64,000 nt of DNA from Ypsolopha sequella. Its lineage: Eukaryota; Arthropoda; Insecta; Lepidoptera; Ypsolophidae. Every line of letters begins with the position of its first letter. Position 1 is the first letter of the stretch. A model generated the notes under the pieces. It was not told the DNA's origin, did no database searches, and saw nothing but the letters and a program-made list of their open reading frames with translations. The stretch is taken from positions 13,218,339 through 13,282,338 of the forward strand of contig OW204011.1 in the NCBI GenBank assembly GCA_934047225.1, in the 5' to 3' direction. Shown one piece after another: positions 24,444 to 36,100 of this stretch. The translations under genes and the position numbers were made by a program.

Positions 24444-24711
24444 TATAAGGTGAATTTGTGAACATCGTCCAAATTCATACTTGAGCCTTGGTAAGTGATC
24501 AGCATCATGAACCAATAACGATTTTTGTAAAATTCACAAAATGAAATTTCGACTCCCCATAGTGATTCACTCAGGACTGGGAGTGAATTACTATGGGAAG
24601 TCGAAATTTAATTATACGAATTTCACCAAAATTGTCATCGATTCATGATGCTGACCATTTACCAAGCCTCCAGTATGAATTTGGACGATGATCAAAAAGT
24701 CACCTTGTATA
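24444..24711. mobile_element. Foldback family J, copy 2, inverted
   Basis: TATAAGGTGAATTTGTGAAC to AAAAAGTCACCTTGTATA. Reverse orientation to copy 1, 1.8 kb away. Confidence 0.75.
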
Positions 24712-24944
24712 TGATAGGTACAAAGTCCAATGTGTATAGGTTGATGTCATCTCTATTTTCACTCTCACTCTTTCTAAGCGAACGCGCTTCATCCTAGGCC
24801 TCATCGACGATTAACATTAGGTGGTGGCCAAGCGTGACCCCATGTGAATAAAAAAGGTACTTACATATTTAATACCAAATCAACCACAATTCAAATTTAA
24901 TTGAGGAAAATATATTTAAATTATATTAATTGATTTGAGGTTAG

Positions 24945-25290
24945 AGGTGGTAGAGCTGATGCCGGGCTCGACTGTGGAGGTACCACCATCTTACTTGGAG
25001 ACCACCTCGAAGTAATTTGGGGGAGAGTAAGAGGACAGCTCACAGGCAAAAAACCAGAAGGCCCACCATACCTGGGACCGATGGATGGCGGTATATCCAT
25101 CCCTAATAGCCGGGCCTTATATGGAACAGACTGGTGACGGGCAGCGGCGTCACTGGTGCGAGGGTTCCGGCACCGCGCTCACCAACCCGCCTGCCCAGCG
25201 TGTGTGAGTATGGGCAATTCTTCCAGGATGACCGCCGGGAGTGGCAAAGTCCTGGAAAGGCTTAGGCTGATGGATGGATGGATGGATGGG
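24945..25290 (+). mobile_element. SINE-like element B, copy 3
   Basis: Starts AGGTGGTAGAGCTGATGCC and ends in GATG repeats. The box TGGTAGAGCTG fits the RNA polymerase III A-box consensus. No B box at the usual spacing was found. Confidence 0.72.
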
Positions 25291-25834
25291 GGCCTAGCGT
25301 GACCCCAATGTGAATAAAAAAAGGTATATATTTAATACCAAATTAACCACAATTAAAATTTAATTGAACAAAATCTATTTAAATTATATTAATTGATATG
25401 ATAATAATAATCACATAACACTAGAAGTGCAGTCGATGACCAGGTCATTATGGATTCCTCAAGTCTCAAACGATTTAAAGGTCATTAGATAACGTCGAAT
25501 GTCTTGTTTTCCTTCCTCTTAGTGTTGCCAACATAGCGTTTGTAGCGCTCGATGTAGCGGACTTTTGAATATCGTAGCGCCCAAACAGCTTATCTAGCGA
25601 TTAACTGTTAATCAAGTACTTAAGTTTTTTGATAAATATATATTTGTCTCTTTTTTATAAGATTTTATTGTAGTTTTAGTTTATTAAAAGTTAATAATAA
25701 AACGGTAAAAATGAGAATTTTACTCAAGATATATTTCGGGCCCCACTGGGCCCGGCATCAGTTATTTACAAAAAAGAAAAAAAGAAAAGTAAAAAAGATT
25801 TTTACTTTTTTCTTTCAAGTACTTTAGGTGACAC

Positions 25835-26447
25835 GTAAAAGTTTTAGCGTCCCTGTTACTCCATATGCGAAAAAACCCTCAGTGCGAGTGGGGCGGATCC
25901 GTGGAATAGTAGCAAAAGGTCGGTTTTTTATTAATATAAAATGTACTAAGCTATTTTGTCAAAAATATTTTTAAGAAGAAAATTGAATTTTAATCAGAAA
26001 TTTTAATTTTTACCGTCATAAAAAGCCATAGCCCCGAACCCCGAATCTCGGAACACCGACCCTTAAAGCGATACGTTAAAGTTTTTGTGTCCCTGTTACT
26101 CCATATGCGAAAAAACCCTTAGTGCGAAAGGGACAGATTGGAGGAAAAGTAGCAAAAAGTCGGTTTCTTATTAATATATAATGTACTAAGCTATTTTGTC
26201 AAAAAGATTTTTAAGGAGACTTTACAAATACGTAATATCCACATTTTGAATGCAATTTCACAATGAAATTAGTTAGGATTTCAGAATTACAGGAAAAAAT
26301 AAAACAATTTAGAGGTCTTTTCGGAATTAAATTCTATCGAGAAAATTTCATCCAATCACGTTTTCCTTCAGTGAGAATCTTAATCAAATACTCAATAAAC
26401 ATTTACCCAAAAATGAAATACGTAGATGACGTTATAGTTGAGTAAAT
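25835..26447 (+). repeat. Two repeat family C copies in tandem
   Basis: A short copy (25835-25980) is followed by a full one (26064-26447). The full copy ends GACGTTATAGTTGAGTAAATG. It lies about 600 bp upstream of the protease start codon. Confidence 0.65.
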
Positions 26448-26892
26448 GGATTCGAAAAACCCAATTTTTTTTTGGTTAATATTTCTTGTACTTTTTTGGG
26501 GTTCCGTACCAAAAGGGACCCTATTACTAAGCCTCCGCTGTCTGTCTGGCCGTCTGTCACAAGACGGGTTAAATTAGTTTTTAAATTGTGAAACGAGTGC
26601 AAGTACATCTACATCATGCTGTTATCCAAGTTTCACCAGTGCCAACAATCGCAAGTATTAATAATTTCTATTATATTGTTGTATACCTAGAAAGCTGAAA
26701 TTTGGCACAGAGATTCCCTTTATAATTTAGACAAGGAATAAGGCTAAATTTTTCGAAATTATCACAGGATCGGGAGGAACGAGATCAACGCGAGCAACGC
26801 CGAGCGGCGTCCGCTAGTCAAGCAATAAAAAGCTTTAGCATCTAGCGCTAGCAATATTTTTGCGTGCTTTTGCAAGATTGAGGTGGCAACAT

Positions 26893-26897
26893 TCAGT
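26893..26897 (+). promoter_or_regulatory. Possible arthropod initiator (TCAGT) upstream of protease ATG
   Basis: TCAGT in GGCAACATTCAGTAAAAC lies about 150 bp upstream of the start codon. It matches the arthropod initiator consensus. No convincing TATA box or NF-kappaB-like site was seen around it. The motif is short, so this is only a candidate. Confidence 0.2.
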
Positions 26898-27047
26898 AAA
26901 ACTTGCGCCCGCGCCGATGACAAACGCATTTTGTTCATTGCCAATATTGTGTTTATTTATTTTTGTTTATTAATCATGGTTATAGATTATAAGCTTAATT
27001 AGCAGTTAGTACTTTGGTAGATTATTTTGTGATTTGAAAGGTTAAAG

Positions 27048-27120
27048 ATGTGTTTAAAAGTTATTGTTTTTTTATATGTGTGTTGTGTTTTTGTTGTTGA
27101 CGCTGCTTCTACTTATGAAG
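27048..27120 (+). CDS. Protease exon 1: start codon and signal peptide
   Basis: ATG in an A-rich context (TTAAAGATG) starts 24 codons encoding a hydrophobic segment ([19 protein letters not shown]) that reads as a secretion signal. The exon ends phase 1 at GAAG before GTAATT. The single leftover G joins exon 2 to make a Gly codon. No other nearby ATG offers a signal peptide in a matching phase. Confidence 0.85.
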
Positions 27121-30100
27121 GTAATTATGTACTTGAGGGAGCATTGGGGTATTTTTAGGGTTCCGTAGTACCGAAAAGGTAATCGATTGTCGTGGTTGTT
27201 GGCACTTGGTGGAACTTATGACACATTGTGATTAAAATAAGGAAAAAAACACTTAAAAAATTTTCGTAACAATTTTTTCAAGTTTTCTTTTTACGACCTT
27301 CTAGCGTTTTTCCTAGTCATTAATAAATGCATTTTCTTCATACGACTTATATTTTTTCCGCCCCCTTTTCTACACCCTAAGGGAAACGTAGGCGGCGCCG
27401 AAAAGCGAATAATTTTCAAGGGGGGTATCGCGCCCCCTTTTCGACACTCCGACCAAATACACTTGTGCTTGTCCAGCTTCCCTATTCTATACCTTTGGTT
27501 GCCAATTGGACCGGGTGCCTAATATCAAAAACATAGATAAAAACTAAACTTTCAAAATTGCCTTCAGTGGGTATTGAACTATGAACGAACCTGTATTGTC
27601 AGTTCAAGTGCGAACATTACTTAGACAATCGGAATTTGATAGTAAAACTATGTTTTTGATGATAGACACCTAGTCCAGTTGGCAACTAGCGATACATAAT
27701 ATCCCCGCAGTTTATATTATTATTACTTTTAACGTAAATTGTACGGTAAAAACAACAATAACACCTAATTTAATTTTAATATCTATAAAACCTTTGAAAA
27801 TGCTTATACAGCGAAACCGGTCAGGTTAAAAGTAATAATAATATAAAGTGGACAAGTACAAGTGTATTTTAATCACCGAAAAGGTACAAAAGGAACCTTT
27901 ATGGTGAGACTCCGTTGTCCGTCCGACCGTCCATATGTCACAGCCTCATAAATTTAGTACCGTTAAAGATAAAGACTTGAAATTTGGCACAAAAATAGCA
28001 TTAATCTGCCCACGTAACACGGTGTAAAAATAAATTTGAAATATTTGAAATTGATCAAAATATTTCCAAAACAAAAATATGATCTTAAAAATACAATATG
28101 GGTATGAAATTTTAAATATTAAAAAGGTGACTGTAAAACCATACATCTGTACTATATTTACTTGCACTGGTTTCGAAACATCTTTGAAAACCATGAAAAA
28201 ATGTAAATGTTCCCCCCTTACCCCCGAAACTGGTTGACCGAAAAATATGAAAAAAAAAATGTCGATCATAAATCATAACTGGCCAACTAAAGGAAAACTA
28301 TAGCGATTAAAAAAATATTGAACACAAAAGAAAAATATAAAAAAAAAAAATTATAAAAAAATTAAATTATTATAAAAAAATTAAATTATTATAAAAAAAT
28401 ATTTTATATAAAAACAATATGGATATCATATTGTAGGTATTAAAATGCTGATTTTAAAAATATGTAGCTTGGCTATATTGACTTGCATCTATTTAGAGAA
28501 ATCTTCCAAAAACAATCGATGCCCCAAACCTTCTATACAACATTTATTTATTACACTTAATGTACATTTACACAAAAACATGAAAAAAACATTAAAATAT
28601 TTTACAGTGTACAAAGGCGGCACTTATTGCTAATAGCAATATCTTCCAGGCAACCTTTGGGTGAAAAAGAAAACAGAAAAAAATAAATGTAACATTTACA
28701 TCGATGTCCCAAACCCTCTATATAACATTTACATCGATTTATATTATAAATAGATATTATCTAGATCTAGATAATGTTAATGGACTCGGCCTAAAATATT
28801 ACCTATTTAAAAACATTCCATAGACACCCCACAATGTGTTGACAGCATTTGTATGGAGGTTTGCGTGTAACGACGCCTCAAAAAAAATACAGGTGTTTCT
28901 TTTCTGTGTATTTCATGAAATACACAGAAAATTTTAATGAATTTCTAGTATATGCATTTTGACTATATAATCTAGGGTTTTGAAATTGGAAAACATGTTT
29001 GGATAAATTTTCCTTGATAGAAATAGTTGTTGAAATGAGGTCCTCAAACACACTTTTTCCCCTCGTTTGACGAATAGGAACCGTATACAGAACTCAAACA
29101 TATTTTATTAGGTGTGTTTCAATAATATCTAGAGATTTGATATTTGAAATTTTGCTAGATATTTTAGTTTTTTTTAATAAAAATATAAAACCAACTTTTT
29201 TCCCTTTTACCCTGAATCCGCCCCTCTCGCACTGCGTGATTTTTCGCTTGGAGTGACAGTGACAAAAATAAAATTCGCATAGCCTCTTAAGACTGTACAT
29301 GAGCCTAGAGCATGACCAACGCCAGACTTTGGAGGATTCATTTGAAGAAATTCGGACTCTTTTTGTATTGAAAAAAATATATTTGATTTATTGATCTTTT
29401 ATCTAGAGATTCTACTTGTAAACAACTTGTAGACTTAAACGTGGGTCAAAAAAAAAAAAAAACCGCTCTCTGTTTGGTATTCAAACGTTCGTTTCAAGAA
29501 CGCGGTTAAGAGATCAACTTGATTTTTTTTTACATAAAATAGGCAATAGAAATGTAAAAAGGTTCTACTTAAATCCAATATTTTTTTCCCTACAAAATAT
29601 TTCAGTATTAGCTAAAAACACACCAATTTGTTGTTTCGCTGCGTGATCACCTAGTATTACGCGTCCAAGAAAAATAGGCCAAAGAGCCAACATATAATCG
29701 CCACTATGAAAAGCAAATAAGGTCTTTGCCAGTTCTGGACGAGTAATAAACAAAAAACCGGCCAAGTGCGTGTCGGGCCACGCGTAGTATAGAGTTCCGT
29801 AGTTGCCCTGCACAATACGCGGACTTCTTCTCCGAGTACATTTTATAAGTTTGTCGACTAATACAGATCACGCCAAACTTCTAGTACGCTTGGAAGTTGC
29901 TCTTCCCAAGAACGGCCCATACATTTTGTTCCTGCTGATGCGAATCGCCCCGTGTTTAGAGGGGACTAAAAGTTTGGCGCGATCTGTACTCGTTAACTTA
30001 TAAAGCCTACTTAGCTGTGATAGTTTTCCTTTTAATTTCGTTATGTATACTACTGTCGTGATGTTTTTCACGTCTCCAAATACAACCGTTTCGCTGGCAG

Positions 30101-33100
30101 GGGGGGAGACACTTGACTCTAACAAAAATTAACACTTTTAAGCTTAATATTTCGCAAACGGAACCCTGGATCGAAAAATTGTCTTCTCGCACCTCCAATA
30201 TTTTTAAATTACCTATTCAACGACATCCTACACTAGGGGATAGACGAGAAAAAAAATCATCCCCACTTTACGTGTAGCGGAGGTACCCTAAAAAAATATT
30301 TTTCAAAATTTGACTGTACCCCTTTATTGAGGTAATAAGTATGTATGTATACCCATGCCAAATAACATCTTTCTAGTACTAATAGTCTCTAAGCTAAGCC
30401 GCGGACAGACACACAGACAGACGGACACGGCGAAACTACAAGGGTTCCTTGTTGTTGACTACGGAACCCTAAAAACCAAGTTCAGAAATAAACATGACAT
30501 TAATAGTGACAGACAGACGGACATGGTGAAACTATAAGGGTTCCTTGTTGTTGACTACGGAACCCTAAAAACCAAATTCAGAAATAAACATGACATTAAC
30601 AGTGACAGACGGACAGACGGACATGGTGAAACTATAAGGGTTTCTTGCTGTTGACTACGGAACCCTAAAAACCAAGTTCAGAATAAACATGAAATTAATA
30701 ATGACAGACAGACAGAAAGACAGACGGACATGGTGAAACTATAAGGGTTCCTTGTTATTGACTACAGAACCCTAAAAAAGTTGCTTGGGCAGGCCATACC
30801 CTTAAAACCCATTATTTAATTGCATAGCAGAACTAGTTCTACTCGTCATTGTTCTTAAGTAGTTAATTATTATTAACAACTATTAAACACTATTACGTAA
30901 CATATAATGCGTAAGTAGTTAATTATTATTAACAACTATTAAACACTATTACGTAACATATAATGCGTAAGTAGTTAATTATTATTAACAACTATTAAAC
31001 ACTATTACGTAACATATAATGCGTAAGTAGTTAATTATTATTAACAACTATTAAACACTATTACGTAACATATAATGCGTAAGTAGTTAATTATTATTAA
31101 CAACTATTAAACACTATTACGTAACATATAATGCGTAAGTAGTTAATTATTATTAACAACTATTAAACACTATTACGTAACATATAATGCGTAAGTAGTT
31201 AATTATTATTAACAACTATTAAACACTATTACGTAACATATAATGCGTAAGTAGTTAATTATTATTAACAACTATTAAACACTATTACGTAACATATAAT
31301 GCGTAAGTAGTTAATTATTATTAACAACTATTAAACACTATTACGTAACATATAATGCGTAAGTAGTTAATTATTATTAACAACTATTAAACACTATTAC
31401 GTAACATATAATGCGTAAGTAGTTAATTATTATTAACAACTATTAAACACTATTACGTAACATATAATGCGTAAGCGTGACAAGAAATATAACAAAAAGT
31501 AACCTTATTTTAATTTGCGTTCCTTTGATTAATCATTCTCATTCTCATAGTCTGATGGTATGTCTACTAGCAGTCTCTTAAGGCGATTGGCGTGCACAGA
31601 ACTTTTTGCTGGAAAAGCAAGCAATTGGTCAAGAACAACAATAAAATATATATGAAAAAAATTAAATATCACTTTGAAAAAAAAATGTTTGTATGACGCC
31701 AGGGTAGACAATGTCTACCCTAGAGTGAAAATTTCCAATACAAACTTTTTTTTTCAAAGTGATATTTAAATTTTTTCATATTTTTTTTATTGTTGTTCTT
31801 GACCAATTGCTTGCTTTTCCAGCAAAAAGTTCTGTGCACGCCATTGCGATATGTAAAAGTTTTAGCGTCCCTGTTACTCCATATGCTAAAAAATCCTCAG
31901 TGCGAGTGGGACGGATTCGTGAAAAAGAAGCAAAAAGTAGGTTTTTTTATTAATATAAAATGTACTAAGCTATTTTGTCAAAAATATTTTCAAGGAGACT
32001 TTACAAATGCATACCACATTTTGAATGCAATTTCACAATGAAATTAGTAAGGATTTCAGAATTACAGGAAAAATTAAACAATTTAGAGGTCTTTTCGGAA
32101 TTAAATTCTATCGAGAAAATTTCATCCAATCGCGTTTTCCTTTAGTGAGAATCTTAATCAAATATTCAATAAACATTTACCCAAAAATAAAATACGTAGA
32201 TAAAGTTATAGTGGAGTAAATGGATTCAAAAAAAAAAAATTTTTTTTTTCCTTTCCTTCCTTCCTTTTTCAACAGTTTTTGAATGATTGTACTGAATCTA
32301 CCACAGACGCAATCAATATGAAACTTATATATATGTTTTTTCAAACCTTTATCTTTAGGTTGTAAGTAGCGTTACCTAATTGGAAAACTTTCGCTCGGGA
32401 GATTTTATTTTTGAAAATAGTCTCTTTTTAGGGTTCCACAACAAGGAACCCTTATAGTTACGCCAATCGCCATGTCCGTCTGTCTGTCTGTCTGTCCGCG
32501 GCTTAGCTTAGAGACTATTAGTACTAGAAAGCTGTAATTTGGCATGGGTATACATATTTATCACGCCGATAAAGTGGTACAGTAAAATTTTGAAAACGAT
32601 TTTATTTAGGGTACCTCCCTTACACGTAAAGTGGGGATGATGTTTTTTTTTCTCGTCTATCCCCTAGTGTGGGGTGTGTTTGGATAGGTAATTTAAAAAT
32701 ATTGGGGGTCTGAGAAGATCATTTTTCGATCCAGGGTTCTGTTTGCGAAATATTAAGCTTAAAAGTGTTAATTTTTGTAAGAGTCAAGTGTTAATGAATT
32801 TGAAGGAAACTCAATTTTCAGTCAGAATCACAATTGCAAATTATGTAATTTCTTATTTGTATGAATGAGGCAACATTAAGCTAACAGCAACATAACTTTA
32901 ACTTTTGAAAAGTGTCAGCTGTAAAAAATTATTACAAATCTTATCATGGAAACGGACGGCATTTAGGTAGAACCGTTTTTGAAATTTTTATTTGGGTTAT
33001 CAAACTGACATTACAAACAAAATTTAATACGTAAATGTAAAACCTTGAAATCAAATTTCAAACAAAAAACAAATAATGGAAATAGCTATTGAATTTTAGG

Positions 33101-36100
33101 AACTATGAACTCATGAATCTGTAAGGAAATTTCAGCCATTTCATAGGTAAAGACCTATTATAAAATCCATTACAAAATTCTTGATATTATTTAAAGCTAA
33201 TCTAACTTAACTAATCTAACTAAGGGCCTGTTTCACCACTTCCAGATAAGTGCCTGATAGTTATATGTGACATATAACGCATACAAAATGTGTTCCATTT
33301 TTAAACTTATCTTCTGGATATCACTTATCTGGAAGTGGTGAAACAGGGCCTAACTAAACTAAAAACGCAAGTTATTACAGCTCAGTTTTGTATGGTATTT
33401 TCAGGAGACAACTGCAACCTAAACGGACAACCAGGGTCATGTAGACTGCTGAACCACTGCCAGAGTGCGCTCTCTGACTTGATGAACCGCATTAGGCCAC
33501 AGGTACAATGCTAGTTATGAAATGAACATGCAGGCTGATGTAGATTGTTGAAACACTGTCAGAGCACGCTCTCTGACTTGATGCGCCGCATGAGGCCACA
33601 GGTACAATGCTAGTTATGAAGTGAACATGCAGGCTCATGTAGATTGTTGAAACACTCTCAGAGCACACTCTGTGACTTGATGCGCCGCATGAGGCCACAG
33701 GTACAATGCTAGTTATGAAGTGAACATGCAGGCTCATGTAGATTGTTGAAACACTCTCAGAGCACGCTCTCTGACTTGATGCGCCGCAGGAGGCCACAGG
33801 TACAATGCTAGTTATGAAGTGAACATGCAGGCTCATGTAGATTGTTGAAACACTCTCAGAGCACGCTCTCTGACTTGATGCACCGCAGGAGGCCACAGGT
33901 ACAATGCTAGTTATGAAGTGAACATGCAGGCTCATGTAGATTGTTGAAACACTCTCAGAGCACGCTCTCTGACCTGATGCGCCGCAGGAGGCCACAGGTA
34001 CAATGCTAGTTATGAAGTGAACATGCAGGCTGATGTAGATTGTTGAAACACTCTCAGAGCACGCTCTCTGACTTGATGCGCCGCAGGAGGCCACAGGTAC
34101 AATGCTAGTTATGAAGTGAACATGCAGGCTGATGTAGATTGTTGAAACACTCTCAGAGCACGCTCTCTGACCTGATGCGCCGCAGGAGGCCACAGGTACA
34201 ATGCTAGTTATGAAGTGAACATGCAGGCTCATGTAGATTGTTGAAACACTCTCAGAGCACGCTCTCTGACTTGATGCGCTGCAGGAGGCCACAGGTACAA
34301 TGCTAGTTATGAAGTGAACATGCAGGCTGATGTAGATTGTTGAAACACTCTCAGAGCACGCTCTCTGACCTGATGCGCCGCAGGAGGCCACAGGTACAAT
34401 GCTAGTTATGAAGTGAACATGCAGGCTCATGTAGATTGTTGAAACACTCTCAGAGCACGCTCTCTGACCTGATGCGCCGCAGGAGGCCACAGGTACAATG
34501 CTAGTTATGAAGTGAACATGCAGGCTCATGTAGATTGTTGAAACACTCTCAGAGCACGCTCTCTGACCTGATGCGCCGCAGGAGGCCACAGGTACAATGC
34601 TAGTTATGAAGTGAACATGCAGGCTCATGTAGATTGTTGAAACACTCTCAGAGCACGCTTTCTGACCTGATGCGCCGCAGGAGGCCACAGATACAATGCT
34701 AGTTATGAAGTGAACATGCAGGCTCATGTAGATTGTTGAAACACTCTCAGAGCACGCTCTCTGACCTGATGCGCCGCAGGAGGCCACAGGTACAATGCTA
34801 GTTATGAAGTGAACATGCAGGCTCATGTAGATTGTTGAAACACTCTCAGAGCACGCTCTCTGACTTGATGCGCCGCAGGAGGCCACAGGTACAATGCTAG
34901 TTATGAAGTGAACATGCAGGCTGATGTAGATTGTTGAAACACTCTCAGAGCACGCTCTCTGACCTGATGCGCCGCAGGAGGCCACAGGTACAATGCTAGT
35001 TATGAAGTGAACATGCAGGCTGATGTAGATTGTTGAAACACTCTCAGAGCACGCTCTCTGACCTGATGCGCCGCAGGAGGCCACAGGTACAATGCTAGTT
35101 ATGAAGTGAACATGCAGGCTGATGTAGATTGTTGAAACACTCTCAGAGCACGCTCTCTGACTTGATGCGCCGCAGGAGGCCACAGGTACAATGCTAGTTA
35201 TGAAGTGAACATGCAGGCTCATGTAGATTGTTGAAACACTCTCAGAGCACGCTCTCTGACTTGATGCGCCGCAGGAGGCCACAGGTACAATGCTAGTTAT
35301 GAAGTGAACATGCAGGCTGATGTAGATTGTTGAAACACTCTCAGAGCACGCTCTCTGACCTGATGCACCGCAGGAGGCCACAGGTACAATGCTAGTTATG
35401 AAGTGAACATGCAGGCTGATGTAGATTGTTGAAACACTCTCAGAGCACGCTCTCTGACCTGATGCGCCGCAGGAGGCCACAGGTACAATGCTAGTTATGA
35501 AGTGAACATGCAGGCTGATGTAGATTGTTGAAACACTCTCAGAGCACGCTCTCTGACCTGATGCGCCGCAGGAGGCCACAGGTACAATGCTAGTTATGAA
35601 GTGAACATGCAGGCTGATGTAGATTGTTGAAACACTCTCAGAGCACGCTCTCTGACCTGATGCGCCGCAGGAGGCCACAGATACAATGCTAGTTATGAAG
35701 TGAACATGCAGGCTGATGTAGATTGTTGAAACACTCTCAGAGCACGCTCTCTGACCTGATGCGCCGCAGGAGGCCACAGATACAATGCTAGTTATGAAGT
35801 GAACATGCAGGCTGATGTAGATTGTTGAAACACTCTCAGAGCACGCTCTCTGACCTGATGCGCCGCAGGAGGCCACAGATACAATGCTAGTTATGAAGTG
35901 AACATGCAGGCTGATGTAGATTGTTGAAACACTCTCAGAGCACGCTCTCTGACCTGATGCGCCGCAGGAGGCCACAGATACAATGCTAGTTATGAAGTGA
36001 ACATGCAGGCTGATGTAGATTGTTGAAACACTCTCAGAGCACGCTCTCTGACCTGATGCGCCGCAGGAGGCCACAGATACAATGCTAGTTATGAAGTGAA

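Noticed and set aside
30853..31476. CRISPR-like array
   Set aside because: The 56-bp units are contiguous identical repeats without variable spacers, and the genome is an insect's.
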